A program made the translations under genes and the position numbers. The notes below the pieces were generated by a model. The model made no database searches. It saw nothing but the letters and a program-made list of their open reading frames with translations, and had not been told where the DNA came from. DNA of 64,000 nt from assembly GCF_030272615.1 (NCBI RefSeq), contig NC_081412.1:103840796-103904795 (forward strand), written 5' to 3'. This document shows positions 1-11,634 of this stretch, one piece after another (position 1 is the stretch's first letter; each line of letters opens with the position of its first letter). This DNA comes from Cryptomeria japonica. Taxonomy: Eukaryota; Streptophyta; Pinopsida; Cupressales; Cupressaceae.

Positions 1-2054
1 GGAAAAATATTTCAATTTGGGCTTAAAAATAACAACAATCTTTCATTTCTTGCAATGGTAAAATTCACAATCAACCTTTTATTTGCAAAAGCAATTTTCT
101 TTTAATGAAACGTGTTTTCATTTTGTTGACCAGGATTTCATTTTCGTAGTTAAAAAACAAATTGCTTTGTGGAATAAAAAGAACATCATGTCTGTTGGAG
201 CAACATCTCCGAATAGCAAATAGATCATATTGCAATGAAAGGCTAAAAAGAACAAGTTTTTTTTGTGTTTGGCACGCTTGTGCAAATATGTAGAGTGGTC
301 CCATTTCTAACACACACTATCCCCTCCCTTGGCTCTCATGGTTCTAGGTGCAAGAGAAAAATGTTAGTAAAGCTCTAAATTTTTTACTTTTAAGAGAGGA
401 CTGCCAAGAGACACATCACTCTTGGGAATCACCTTGCATGGTAAATCCTTTGAGCCATTATAGAAATTAGGTGAGATCAAAAGTTGTAGGGTGTAGCCAT
501 TCCTATAGTGTACTTGCCAAAAGGACATATGGGCCCCACCACAAGTTACAAGGCTCTTAAGTGAGTCACTATAGAATGAACTTATGTCCAAAGACATCAA
601 ACATTACTAGACACCTCTTATTTTAGAAGCTGACCCATTTTATTGATTAAGGATTTTTGTGAAAAGTTCAGTGCAAGAGCATAGATGGTTTTGCTCCCAA
701 GATAATCACTATACATATTTCCTTGAGTAGAAACAAGGCTTTTGGAAAGGCTACTTGTAGCTTGATGAAAGTGGTGACTCGCCCATCATAGGGATCATCT
801 ATCTATTATGCTTGCGCAAGACTTAGTATATCACATCCTTACCTACCATGACGGGATACATAAGATACGTAGTACCAAATTTGAAGAAATATCAAGATGT
901 GGGCTGAAAATGTCACAACTTGCCATGACCTTAGGGATAAAAAGTGTTTGAGTTGTCTTCATCTTGTTTCAGACTAGTAAAAATTTGGGCTGACTTTAGG
1001 CTTTGGGAACATAACATACATTTATAAAGGGTAAAAAAAAAAAGTTCATGATTGGGTTGATTTAGACCCACACCTATTGGACCTTTATTGAAAAGGGGCA
1101 AGATTATTGTGCTTGTGTGATTATTGTTTTTTCATGTCAAAGGGTTTAAAACAATTGAAACAAAGTATCCATCCAACAAATCTACATCAACATTGATAAA
1201 CAAATCTACATCAACAAGTGAAACAAAGTATCAATTTGTATGACCATCACTCATATCTTGAGAAAAATAAATCTTCATCAAAAGACCAAATTGAAGAAGA
1301 GACAACTTGGTTCAAAGGCTTTTATCAAGAAAAGGAAATTTTTCTATATCAATAGACAACTCTTTCTCTCACATAGAGTATTCTTGCATCATATGCACTT
1401 GTACCTTCAAGGTAAATCCAACGAATTTGACAAAGATTCATTGAGTAATAGAGCTTTGACTCAATATAGAGATTTTGATTATCACAAGAACAAAGGGGGA
1501 AAGATCAATCCTACTTTCTTTCCTAATATTTGTATCACATACAATGAAGCTCGAGAGGAGCCACCAACCCTTGTCAGAGAGGAAGAAGCAAAAACCCCCT
1601 TCATAATGAAAGAATTTTATTGTGATCCATATTCTATCCACTTTCACCTCCACACATAACAAATTCACTCAACTCTAAACACAATAGCTCTTGTCCTTAT
1701 TACTTTCAGATATTGCTTAAACTAACCAACAAATCATTTTTAGGGTGTCTCTACATCTAGGATAAATCATCCTAAGATGCATTTCTACACATCTAAGATA
1801 GGTTAAAACTAGTTTATGAGTGCATCCTCTCATTACTAGGTAGCTTGGATGGTAACACATCTCAAACCTTTCTATACCTCATCGCATCAAATTGTTGAAA
1901 AACACAATTTAATCAATTCACAAAGAACTCTGTTGACATCTAACCTTCAGTATTAGAGATCTATCTTCCACCAAACATTTCACAAAACTTGTTTTCCATC
2001 AAAAATTTCCTCACAACCTCATAATCATTTTTACAAACATCAACTTTCAAAACC
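1..2054. other. Upstream/leader sequence before the gag of element A; no supported gene
   Basis: No gene is supported here. The stretch just before the gag start is pyrimidine- and A-rich like a retrotransposon leader. It should contain A's leader and possibly part of its 5' LTR, but I see no LTR end, no primer-binding site and no match to the visible start of the 3' LTR at 47844. A short direct repeat (AAATCTACATCAACA) occurs twice around 1180-1225. An open frame at 1240-1659 shows no motif. Confidence 0.4.
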
Positions 2055-2663
2055 ATGGCTCAAACAAGATCAATGAGAAATCCACAACCAGAAGTTGAAG
2101 AGGAGGAAGAAAACCTCAATGATTTTCATGAGGCCTTTGGAGGAGGCACTAATGATGAAGAAACCAACACTCTAACTCCAAAAGATATAGAAAGAGCACA
2201 ACATAATCCAAAATTCAACAAACTCTTTGATGAAATTCTTAGAAACAATGCCAATGCTCATTTCTTGAGACTCGCTCAAGAGGGTGCCAAACTTCCCTCC
2301 AACTTTGATACAAAACAATTATGAAAAACCTCCAAGAAATATAGCCATCACAATGGTGAAGGAGGTAGAGACTACTTCCACTATGACCCTAATCATCAAG
2401 GGAATCCTCCACCTCCTCCTCCTCCTTCAAAAATAGACATGTTGAGGCAACAAGTAGAAAATCTCGCTCAACAACTAAACAGTGGTGTGAAGACTAATCG
2501 CTTCTCACTTAACAACATTTTTCCCTATCCTTTTTATAGAAACATCATTATGACACATTTTCCACGAGAGTCTGAAACACCCAAATTTAAAAAATATAGA
2601 GGCAAAGGAGATCCTAGGGACCATTTGCAAGAATTTCACTCAGCTTGCTTAGAGGTGGCCTAT
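2055..2663 (+). pseudogene. gag: A gag, N-terminal part (split by insertion of G)
   Basis: The frame opens with MAQTRSMRNPQ at an ATG in AACCATGG context. An acidic stretch (EVEEEEEN) follows, then one in-frame TGA at 2322, most likely a decayed CGA. The same frame then gives a proline run and the start of the retrotransposon gag (capsid) domain, with YRGKGDPRDHLQEFHSACLE. It stops abruptly after GCC TAT at 2663, where G inserted. Reading resumes in the same phase at 11635 (EDTYVMHLFHQSLGG), which is what an uninterrupted capsid domain would read. The protein would package element RNA in the cytoplasm. Non-functional as it stands. Confidence 0.8.
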
Positions 2664-4254
2664 TGATGGGGAGGAGTTCTCGAAGAGAGTCACACCTTTC
2701 TAAATAGGTATTTTAATGATTTTATAGTGGGCTCCTATCACTCTTCACTTTTCTATTAACAATTCAAACACTCAAACTCTCTTGGAGTGCTCCCTATCAA
2801 TTTGTACTCAATAGTTGCTTCAAGCATGGTTGAGATTCACAAGGGTAAATCCAACCACTAAACTATCCTAACCTCCAACATGTACTTGCAAGGGTTTTAG
2901 TGGGTGTCTTATATGTGTTTACATTCCATTTAATTGGTTCTTTGATTGGCTTCCCATCATTTTCCCATCGCTCCCTCTTTCTCCTATTTTCTAGGCCTAG
3001 TAGCCCTAAAGCCCCAATTAGCCCTACCTTTCCAGTTTTTGGGCAATTACTCAAAAATCACTCAAATATCCTTCCAAAAACTTTGGTGATCTGAGTACCC
3101 TTTTGGAATTTTTTTTGGATCCACTAGGGTAGTCAGTCTGGTCTGTTCGTACTGGTATGGATCCCAAAAATGACACTTTTGGGGGTTTTAGGAGTTAGCA
3201 GTCTTCTCCAAAAGGTTTTAATGGTTTATGAACCCTTTCTCACCTCCACCTCTTCAATTAGACTCTTCCCTACATCACACTTCCATTCCAAACACTTGGC
3301 ACATTCACAACTTCTCATCCCTGCAAGCAAATACAACAATTTCAATCATTTTCCTAACCAAGCTATGACAGTGCTCACTTGGGAAATGATGGCAAGTTGC
3401 TTCCCAACAACTTCCAGGCCATTACAAATCATATATAAAATATACAAGGTTTCCATGACTTTAATCCCAAGGGTCATTGAGCAAAACTCAGGGGATTTCA
3501 AGTTGGAACCATGACTGGGCTCTTGAACCCTTGCTTAAACTGAGAGCAGTACAATAAGAGATAATTTATAAACACACTTCAAAATTGTACTAAGGAAAGA
3601 TACAAAAACCTCCTGAGAAACACAATATCATACATCAAACCACCATGAAATAACAGTAGCAAGTTCAATCCATTATGTACGGACTGCTTCTATAAAAATG
3701 ACAAAATACAAGGCAAAATTTGGAAATTATCGTCAAATTATATTCAAAATTGCTCAAAGATGTTCCAACCCATGTACAATAATTATTAGAGAATTTAAGA
3801 TGCCATTTTGGTCATAACCAACTCTTCATTGGCTGCCTAACCACCGATTTGCTAAAAAATGCAAAGTTGTTCAAAAAGTTGCAAAAAGTTGTCAAGCAAC
3901 AATGACAACTTTTGCTCAAATGTGCATTTTTGCATTTTATGTATTTCTACTCATACTAAACCTCCTAGGATGACTGCCTAACATCAAAATGACATTCCTA
4001 AATTCTTAATGAGGATTTACAAGATGTTTTACATCATAATGCAATTTATGTCATTTTAGGCTTACAAGGGCTCATAGGCCAAATTTGAGAAAACAAACAA
4101 CCTAGGTGACAATCATCCTTCAAATGAATATCAAACACACATGTGGACCTATAAGTAGTCCATTATTAAAACACTAATCCAAAAGATGGACTATCACACC
4201 AAAATTTTGAAAATGCACCAACAAATTGGTTAAAAGCTAGCTGCTCCTGCACCA
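2664..4254 (-). repeat. G 3' LTR
   Basis: Plus-strand ends are TGATGGGGAGGAG and CTCCTGCACCA, so on the element's strand it begins TGGTG and ends CATCA. It pairs with 10040-11629 along its whole length. Small open frames within it (for example 2900-3094) occur in both LTR copies and are not genes. Confidence 0.92.
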
Positions 4255-4455
4255 TACTCCCCCAATGGGAAAGAAGTCAAGTGACTCCTTTAGGCAACAA
4301 AGAAAGGGGAATTCTAAGTTTAGAAAATATTCTTCAGGCACCCAAGTAGCCCTAGATGCGGGAAATTGCTGCCATTTGACCAAATGCTCCATATAAGAAG
4401 TGTGCCTTGTCTTCTTGAGAATCCTAGAATCCAATACTTTCTCAGCTTGTGGCAT
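4237..4455 (-). pseudogene. G chromodomain region at the C-terminus of the pol polyprotein
   Basis: Contains VLDSRILKKTRHTSYMEHL, then VKWQQFPASRATWVPEEYF. This matches the usual chromovirus C-terminal chromodomain pattern (hydrophobic strand, HLVKW, then ATWVPEE). Such domains fuse to integrase and are thought to steer integration toward particular chromatin. The open frame runs 18 bases into the LTR. The link to the integrase upstream is broken by frameshifts. Confidence 0.75.
4255..4265 (-). promoter_or_regulatory. G polypurine tract
   Basis: The minus strand reads TTGGGGGAGTA immediately before the 3' LTR. This is the expected place and composition for the plus-strand DNA primer. Confidence 0.75.
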
Positions 4456-4641
4456 GGTTGCAGGTGGTAAGGATAGGTCTAAAAGTGCTTGAGAGACCTC
4501 TGAGACTCTACTACATTCCTTGAGAAGTTTTCCCTTATACTACATCAATTCTGCAACATTAAATGTAGGAGATAAAGCCATGTCTCTGGGTAGGTCAAGT
4601 TTGTAGGCATTATTTCCATACTTGGCCAAGACCTTACAAGG

Positions 4642-5756
4642 TCAAATCCTCCTCATATAAAGTTTACTAGGGACACATTTATGAAGCCTTTCTTTGTTCA
4701 AATGAACCATGACCAATTCCCCAACAACAAATTGTATATCCTTTCTCTTTTCATCTACTTTATCTTTGATCCTTTGAGAGGTGTCTAGTAATGCTTTCCT
4801 AACCTTCTCATGAATCTCTTGCATGGATTGATCCATGTCCATATATTGTCCACTCTTTTGTCCCATCTTCCCAACATCTCTGAGCTCCAAAACACCTCTA
4901 GGATGAAGGACATAAACTATCTCAAAGGGGCTCTTACGGGATGATCTATTCACACTATCATTGTAGGAGAACTAAGTTTGATGGATGATCTGATCCCAAG
5001 CTTGTCTATACTCCTTTTTCCAACATGTACGAAGGTTTCCAAGTGTTATATTAACCACCTCTATTTGGCCATCCATTTGGGGATGGTAGGATGAACTGAA
5101 AGACAAGTTAGTACCCAATATTTGCCATAAAGTCTTCCAAAGATGACCAATAAATTTTGCATCTCTATCTGATACTATACTGATAGGTAATCCATGAATC
5201 CTAATGAATTCATTGAAAAACAAATGAGCAATATTACTAGCATCTTACATGGAATAAAATGGGCCATTTTGCTAAATCTATCTACCACAACATAGATACT
5301 ATCAAATCTTGATTTGGTCTTGGGAAAACCAACAACAAAATCACAGTTAGGGATAGGAAAAGGTTGATAGAGTCCAACATTAGAAGAATTACCCTTGGCT
5401 CTTTGGAAAACCACACATTGCTCCACATATTTTCTGATATCCCTTTGCATCTTAGGCCAATAGTAGAATCTTTGGACAAGTTCCAAAGTCTTATTCAATC
5501 CAAAATGTCCACTTGAGCAACAATTATGCTTCTCTTGCATCAAATTTTCTCTCATGGAACCTCTAGGTACACAAATTTGTTCTGGTTTAAACAAAAGACC
5601 ATCTTGTAAGGTAAAATCTGCATATTCACCATGAAAATGATTTCTAAATTCTTGAGAAACCTTGTAGATGGCAGGAAAGTCTTCATCATCTTGGTATAAC
5701 CCCTTGAAACTATCCACTCCAATGCTCTTGAGCTGCACTTCTTGAAATGTAAGCAA
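4642..5756 (-). pseudogene. int: G integrase
   Basis: The N-terminal zinc-binding region has HNCCSSGHFGLNKT then QCVVFQRAKG; the second Cys of the expected CxxC is Phe. Catalytic-core landmarks follow: VVDRFSKMAHFIP (first Asp), SDRDAKFIGHLWK (second Asp), and HPQMDGQIEVVN (Glu). The protein is spread over two or three frames between 5756 and 4642, with breaks near 5220 and 4960. It would insert element cDNA into chromosomes. Upstream is RNase H; downstream the chromodomain. Confidence 0.85.
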
Positions 5757-5825
5757 CCTTCTACTTAATGCATCAACAACTCTATTCCATTGACCTTTCT
5801 TATGTTTAATGGTAAAAGTATATGA

Positions 5826-7224
5826 CTACAAATACTCTACCCATTCAATATGCCTATCATTCAACTTTTCTTGTGAATTGAGGAAACTAAGAGCTTGTTT
5901 ATCAGTATAAAATACAAATTCTTTAGGAAGAAAATAATGCCTCCATTTCCTAAGTGATTGAACAAGTGCATATAACTCCAAATCATAAGAACAATACCTT
6001 TTCTTGGCATCATTGAGCTTCTCACTAAAAAATGCAACCGGTCTATTGTCTTGACTTAAGACTACTCCAGCTGCTATGTTTCTTGCATCACATTCAATGG
6101 TGAAGAGCTTGTCAAATCTTGGAAGAAATAGTACCGGTTGATTAGCTACATTTGTCTTTAAGAGATCAAATCCTCTTTGTGCTTCTTTTGTCCATCGAAA
6201 CTTAGTCTTCACATCTCCTTTGCTTGTGTCAAGCATAGGTGCACATATCTCACTGAACCCTCTGATGAACTTCCTATAAAATTGTGCCAAGCGATGAAAA
6301 ATCCTCACTTCACTTGTTGTCTTAGGTGTAGGCCAACTGATTATGGCTTCCACCTTATAAGTATCCATATTCAAATCACCACTTGAGATTACAAACCCAA
6401 GATACACCAACTCCTGTTTCATGAACTCACATTTCTCCAAATTGATGGTTAGTTGCTCATCACATAATTTCTTCAATACAATCTCTATGTGCTTAAGATG
6501 TTCATCTTTAAACTTGCTAAAATCAAGATTTCATCTAAATAAACAACAACAAATTTACCAATATAATCCTTGTGTAATTCATTCATGAGTCTCATGAATG
6601 TGCTAGGGGCATTTGTGAGTCCAAATGACATAAGAAGCTATTCATAAAGTCCTTCTATGGTCTTGAATGTTGTCTTCCATTCATCTCCCTCCTTGATTCC
6701 GATTTGGTGGTAACCACTCTTGAGGTCTATCTTGGTGAAGTATTCAACACCTCCTAAACAATCCATCAAATCTTCAATTCTTAGAACAAGAAATCTATAC
6801 CTGATTGTAATCTGATTGATAGCTCTAGAATAAGTGCAAAGTCTCCAAGTACCTCCCTTGTTTGGGGCCAAAAAGTGGGAACTGCACATGGGTTGATGTT
6901 CTTCCTTATCAGACCATTATCCAAGAGTTCTTGTATTTGCTTGGCTACCTCTTTATTCTGCTCCGGTGTCATTTTATAAGCTGCCTTATTAGGCAATGAG
7001 GCTCCAGGTATGAAGTTAATTTGGTGACTTACACGTTGAGGAGGCAAGGTTGCAAGTGTTCCATCACTGATAATGTCCTTAAACTGATTTAGAATCTGCT
7101 GCACTTCATTGAAAATGAATACTTTCATATCCTTCTTTTCTTCTTTTGGTTTTACTACAAGTGCAAACCCCACTCCTTCTCCTTCCTTGAGAGTATTAAT
7201 GAATTCCTTCTCACCAACCAACAA
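5826..7224 (-). pseudogene. pol: G reverse transcriptase and RNase H
   Basis: Reverse transcriptase motifs appear in order: YKMTPEQNKEVAKQIQELL, CTYSRAINQITIRYRFLV, YFTKIDLKSGYHQI, and the catalytic box at 6530-6541. That box reads Tyr-Leu-Asp-Glu, where an active enzyme has YxDD, so polymerase activity is expected to be lost. RNase H follows with FTIECDARNIAAGVVLSQ, KLNDAKKRYCSYDLELYAL and FVFYTDKQALSFL. Frame breaks occur near 6640 and 6480. Confidence 0.85.
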
Positions 7225-8278
7225 TACATTGGGAACTTTTGATCTGCCCTCTTCTTGGTCTCCTATGGACTGAATTTTATAGGTGATGCCATCTTTTTTA
7301 AAAGTATAAGCATTCTTTTCCCCATCGTGTATTCATTTTCTATCAAATTTACAAGGCCTACCTAGGAGTAGGTGGCAAGCATCCATTGGCAAGATGTCAC
7401 ACAAGATTTTGTCCTTGTATCCTCCTATAGTGAGCTCCACCCAAGTTTGTTCATTCACTAGAACATGTTGTCCCTTATTGAGCCAAGTAACCCTATAAGG
7501 ATCACTATGTGGGATTCTTTATAGGTTGAGCTTACTCACTACTTCTTCTGACACTATGTTATCAGTGGAACCTGAATCCACCACCACTCTACATAATTTA
7601 CTCATAATATTGCATTTTATCAAAAACAAGGATCTTCTTTGGCTAGGTTCCTCTTTAACCAGTTCTTTGATCAAGACTCTTCTTATCATGATATTCTCTC
7701 CAACCTCAAAATCTAAACTCACTTCTGATGCCTTCATGTTTGCTGCATCTTCTTGAACATAACTTACTCTTCTCTCACCTCTTTGGGATGAAGAAGACTT
7801 CTCAGGACATCTATAGGCTGGGTGTCCAAGTTGATGGCAATTGTAGCACTTCATTATAGTAAAATATGACCCTCTTCCTAATCTATTAGACCTTCCTATA
7901 CTAGAGTTGCTAGATCCCCTTCCTCTATATCTACTCTTGCTATTGGAATCCCCACTCTTATATACTAACTTGGATTCCCCTTAGGATCTTTGGTCTACAC
8001 TTCTTCCACCATAGATACCTCTACGACCTCTACCATCTCTTCCCCTACCTCTACCTCTGTTGTTTTGCTCTTGTTTCTTTTTACTCTTCTTTTCCACCTT
8101 GAGTGCCAATTGATAGAAATTGTGAACAGTACTAGGACACAACAAACTCAACTCTTCTTGTATATTTTATCTCAAGCCATTCAATTACCTAGCTACCTTG
8201 ATGCTTTCATCTTCCACCACCTTAGATCTCAAATACAACTTCTGAAATTCCTCAGTATAGCTGCTCACATCTAGTTCT
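7225..8278 (-). pseudogene. G gag C-terminus with CCHC knuckle, and protease
   Basis: Reading down the minus strand from 8278: capsid tail (ELSLLCPSTVHNFYQLALKV), a basic Arg/Gly-rich stretch typical of nucleic-acid binding (RGRGRGRDGRGRRG), then an intact zinc knuckle CYNCHQLGHPAYRC at about 7810-7851. The aspartic protease follows, with VVVDSGSTDNIVSEEVV (DSG active site) near 7530-7590. Stops and shifts between 7519 and 7225 break the link to reverse transcriptase. H interrupts gag at 8279. Confidence 0.8.
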
Positions 8279-9410
8279 TGATGAATACTAAGAGGGGGGG
8301 TGAATTAGTATACCAAAAAATACTGAACTCAAACTCTTAAACAATTTAGTAGATAACCAGTATAACAGATTCACTAATAAATCGGTTAAGATAAATGCAA
8401 ACCAAATAGAAAATAAAGCATTCACCCACAAAAGCACAATCACCATAACACAAGATATTTTGACGTGGAAACCCAAATGGGAGAAACCATGGTGAGAAGA
8501 AAATCACAAGTAACTATCTGTAGAATAGAAACCAGACCGATTAAGGTCAGACTGGTTAAGGTCATACAATGTTCTTCACCAGAACAGATCCTGTTAGGAA
8601 TCCAGATCTCTTTTGGAGATAAGTCTTATCAAAGACTACCTTGTGAGAGAATTTTCAGATCCATAGTTGTGAATCACCTTGTTAGAGGATTTACAAAGGC
8701 TTTACTAGGCCTACCCGGTTAAGGGTTTCATACTTGTCGAAGATATGAGTAATCAACAAGTGGGTGATCTATATACTAGCACACTATGCTTGGTTAGATC
8801 CTTGATAGCTCATTGTTAGTGCACTTTTAGCATTAATTTAGTCTTCAGTATCTCAACACTCTACATAGACCTAATCTTGTCTGCAAAGATCACACATAAC
8901 TTTCTCACATATCATACGTCTCTCTTCCTCATACAAACCCTAGACATGATGTCCTTATAAAGGAAATTGATTTCATGTTGGTCCAATAGGATTAAACTAC
9001 AAGTTCCTAGGTTCAGTGCATCTAGACACATTTGGTAACATGACACAAAATCACCACCAAAGTATCAGTGGAAGATAACTCATCATAGAAATATGAGTTG
9101 GTAACTCATCACAGAGTAATACCAGTTTATACAATATACCGATTACCAGTTGTCAAAAATGAAGACTGGAAAATGTCAACTACTGCTTTGTTCCTTCAAA
9201 CCGCTTGAGATCCTCGAACCGCTTGAGGTCCTCATACAGCTTGAGATCTTCAGTCAATTTGTGACCGGTAAACATTTTCTGCAAAACATCGATAGTCTAA
9301 AGACTATAATACATAATACCGATTGGAACAATTACTGGTTGAGCATAACTCATACATCAAGAAAGTGTGTGTCCATCAATGAAAATCAAAACATCATAAA
9401 AAAGCCAACA
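8279..9410 (-). mobile_element. Element H: solo LTR of a D-like copia family, in G gag
   Basis: Plus-strand ends are TGATGAATACTAAGAGG and AAAGCCAACA, flanked by GTTCT on both sides (8274-8278 and 9411-9415). It holds the G-run/TGAATTAGTA motif and the block GTGGAAACCCAAATGGGAGA seen in D, B, C and E LTRs. Internal stretches such as CTTGTTAGAGGATTTAC resemble the D LTR most. There is no internal region or second LTR, so recombination between two LTRs probably removed the body. The 120-codon open frame at 9150-9512 overlaps its edge and is not a gene. Confidence 0.9.
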
Positions 9411-9415
9411 GTTCT

Positions 9416-9957
9416 CTTTGTCTCAAGTTTTGTCTCCTCTTGTGTAATTGAATTTCATAGTCTTCAGGGATATATGCTTCTTTCACCTTGGCTAGCATTC
9501 CTTTCCAAGTGACAATTGGGTTCTTACCCTCCTTTGTCTCTCCTCTTGGATGAACTTCCACCAAGTCAAAGATGCTCCTCTCAATCTAGATTTGGCTACC
9601 TTCACCTTTTGTGCTTCACTAATCCCATCACATTCCAAGTGATTCTCCAATCCATTCCATGACTACTTCTGGTTCCATTTTTCCACAAAAAAGTGGCACT
9701 CCTTTTAGGGATTTTCCTCCTAAGGATTTGATGGCTCTAAGGAAAGGTTCTTAAGGTAGAATAGGATTTGGTTCAGGTGTGCTATCCTCTTCTACTACTT
9801 CCTTACCTTTCCCTTCATTGATTGTGATTGTTACTTTCTAAGTCTTGTCTTCAACTACGTCCATTTTTCTCTCCAACTGTTGTAGTCTTACCTTGAGGAG
9901 TCTATTCTCTTCCTCTTGATCTTCTATCTTCTTGTCTAAATCTGCATTGGTCACCAT
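9416..9957 (-). pseudogene. gag: G gag, N-terminal part (split by H)
   Basis: Starts at the ATG whose complement is 9955-9957 (MVTNADLDKKIEDQEEENRL). A heptad-like, highly charged helix follows (RLLKVRLQQLERKMDVVEDK), then the capsid start (SLGGKSLKGVPLF and MEWIGESLGM). Three or more stops and a shift lie within it. Reading continues past H at 8278 into the capsid tail (SSYTEEFQKLYLRSKVVEDE). The start is 68 bases downstream of the primer-binding site. Confidence 0.7.
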
Positions 9958-10024
9958 GCTGAGTCTCTTTTCTCCTACTGACTCAATCTCTAACATGAAC
10001 TGGCTTCTTCCCAAATCTTAGCTT

Positions 10025-10036
10025 GCTCTGATACCA
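10025..10036 (-). promoter_or_regulatory. G primer-binding site (initiator Met tRNA)
   Basis: The minus strand reads TGGTATCAGAGC three bases inside the 5' LTR. This is the usual complement of the 3' end of plant initiator methionine tRNA. Confidence 0.9.
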
Positions 10037-10039
10037 CTT

Positions 10040-11629
10040 TGATGGGAAGGAGTTCTCAAAGAGAGTCAAACCTTGATCAATAGGTAGTTGACTGATGTTT
10101 TAGTGGGCTCCTATCACTCTTCACTTTTCCATGAACAAGTCAAACACTCAAACTCTCTTTGAGTACTCCCTAAAATTTACTCTCAATAGTTGCTTCAAGC
10201 ATGGTTGGGATTCACAAGGGTAAATCCAACCACTAAACTATCTAAACCTCCAACATGTAAATGTAGGGGTTTTAGTGGGTGTCTTATAGGTGTTTCCATT
10301 CCATTCAAGTGGTTTTTCAATTGGTTTCCCATAATTTTCCCATCGCTCCCTCTTTCTCCTATTTTCTAGGCCTAGTAACCCTAAAGCCCCAATTAGCCCT
10401 ACCTTACCTATTTTGGGGAAATTACTCAAAAAATAACTCAAATAACCTTCCAACACCTTTGGTGATCTGAGTACCCTTTTGGACAAAATTTTGGATCCAC
10501 TAGGGTAGGTAGTCCGGTCTGTCCGTACTGATACAGATCCCAAAAATGTCACTTTTGGGGGTTTTAGGAGTTAGTAGTCTTCTCAAAAAGGTTTTAATGG
10601 ATTCTACACCCTGTCACACCTCCACCTCTTCACTTAGAATCTTCCCCGCATCACAATTCCATGAAAAACACTTGGCACATTCACAACTGCTCATCTCTGC
10701 AAGCAAATAGAACAATTTCAATCATTTTCCTAACCGGGCTATGATAGAGCTTGCCTAGGAAATGATGGAAAGTTGCTTCCTGGAAACTTATAGGCCATTA
10801 CAAAGCATATATACATTTTAGAAGGGTTCCATGACTTGAATCCCAAGGGTCACTAAGAAAAACTCAAGGGATTTCAAGTTGGAACCATGACTGGGCTCTT
10901 GAACTCTTGCTCAGACCGAGAGCAGTACAATAAGAGATAATTTATAAACACACTTTAAAATTTCACTAAGAAAATATAGAAACACCTCTTGAGAAACACA
11001 ATATCATACACCAAACTACCATGAAATAACTGTAGCAAGGTCAATCCATTATGTATGGATTGCTGCTATAAAAATGACAAAATACAAGGCAAAATCTAGA
11101 AATTGTCTTGAAATTCTACTCAAACTTGCTCAAAGATGTTCCAGCCCATGTACAATCATTCTCAAATAATTTTATATTCCATTTTGGTCATAACCAACTC
11201 TTCATCAATTTCCTAACCACCGATTTGCTCAAAAATATAAAGTTGTTCAAAAAGATGCAAAAAGTTGTCAAGCAACAATGACAACTTTTGCTCAAATGTG
11301 CATTTTTGCATTTTATGCATTTCTACTCATACTAAATCTCCAAGGATGACTCCCTAACATCAAAATGACATTCCTAAATTCCTAATGAGGCTTTACAAGA
11401 CATTTTACATCATAATGCAATTTATGCCATTTTAGGCTTACAAGGGCTCATAGGCCAAATTTGAGAAAACAAACAACCTAGGTGACAGTCATCTTTCAAA
11501 TGAATATGAAAAAATATGTGGACCTCTAAGTAGTCCATTATTCAAACACTAATCTAAAAGATGGAATATCACACCAAAATTTTGAAAATACACCAACAAA
11601 CTGGTTAGAAGCTAGGTGCTCCTCCACCA
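10040..11629 (-). repeat. G 5' LTR
   Basis: Partner of 2664-4254. The plus-strand start is TGATGGGAAGGAG and the end CTCCTCCACCA. On the element's strand it is followed directly by the primer-binding site, which fixes it as the 5' LTR of a minus-strand element. Confidence 0.92.
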
Positions 11630-11634
11630 CCTAT

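Larger units (their letters stand above)
2664..11629 (-). mobile_element. Element G: Ty3/gypsy chromovirus inserted in A gag
   Basis: Two long terminal repeats of 1591 and 1590 bp bound it. The flanking 5-bp duplication is CCTAT (2659-2663 and 11630-11634). On the minus strand the order is 5' LTR, initiator-Met primer-binding site, gag with CCHC knuckle, protease, reverse transcriptase, RNase H, integrase, chromodomain, polypurine tract and 3' LTR, the order of a plant chromovirus. Solo LTR H sits in its gag. Without H it is about 7.8 kb. The two LTRs differ at scattered sites, so the insertion is not recent. All coding parts are broken. Confidence 0.92.

Noticed and set aside
71-600. Two minus-strand open frames near the window start
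   Set aside because: Short, no motifs, no regulatory context; expected by chance in this composition.
1240-1659. Open frame of 139 codons on the plus strand upstream of A gag
   Set aside because: No domain, no homologous pattern elsewhere in the window, His/Phe/Lys-rich composition of AT-rich non-coding DNA.
2900-3514. Plus-strand open frames inside the G LTR
   Set aside because: The region is LTR; the second LTR copy has the frame changed by indels, so there is no selection on it.
8288-9512. Open frames within H
   Set aside because: They lie in a solo LTR and cross its boundary.
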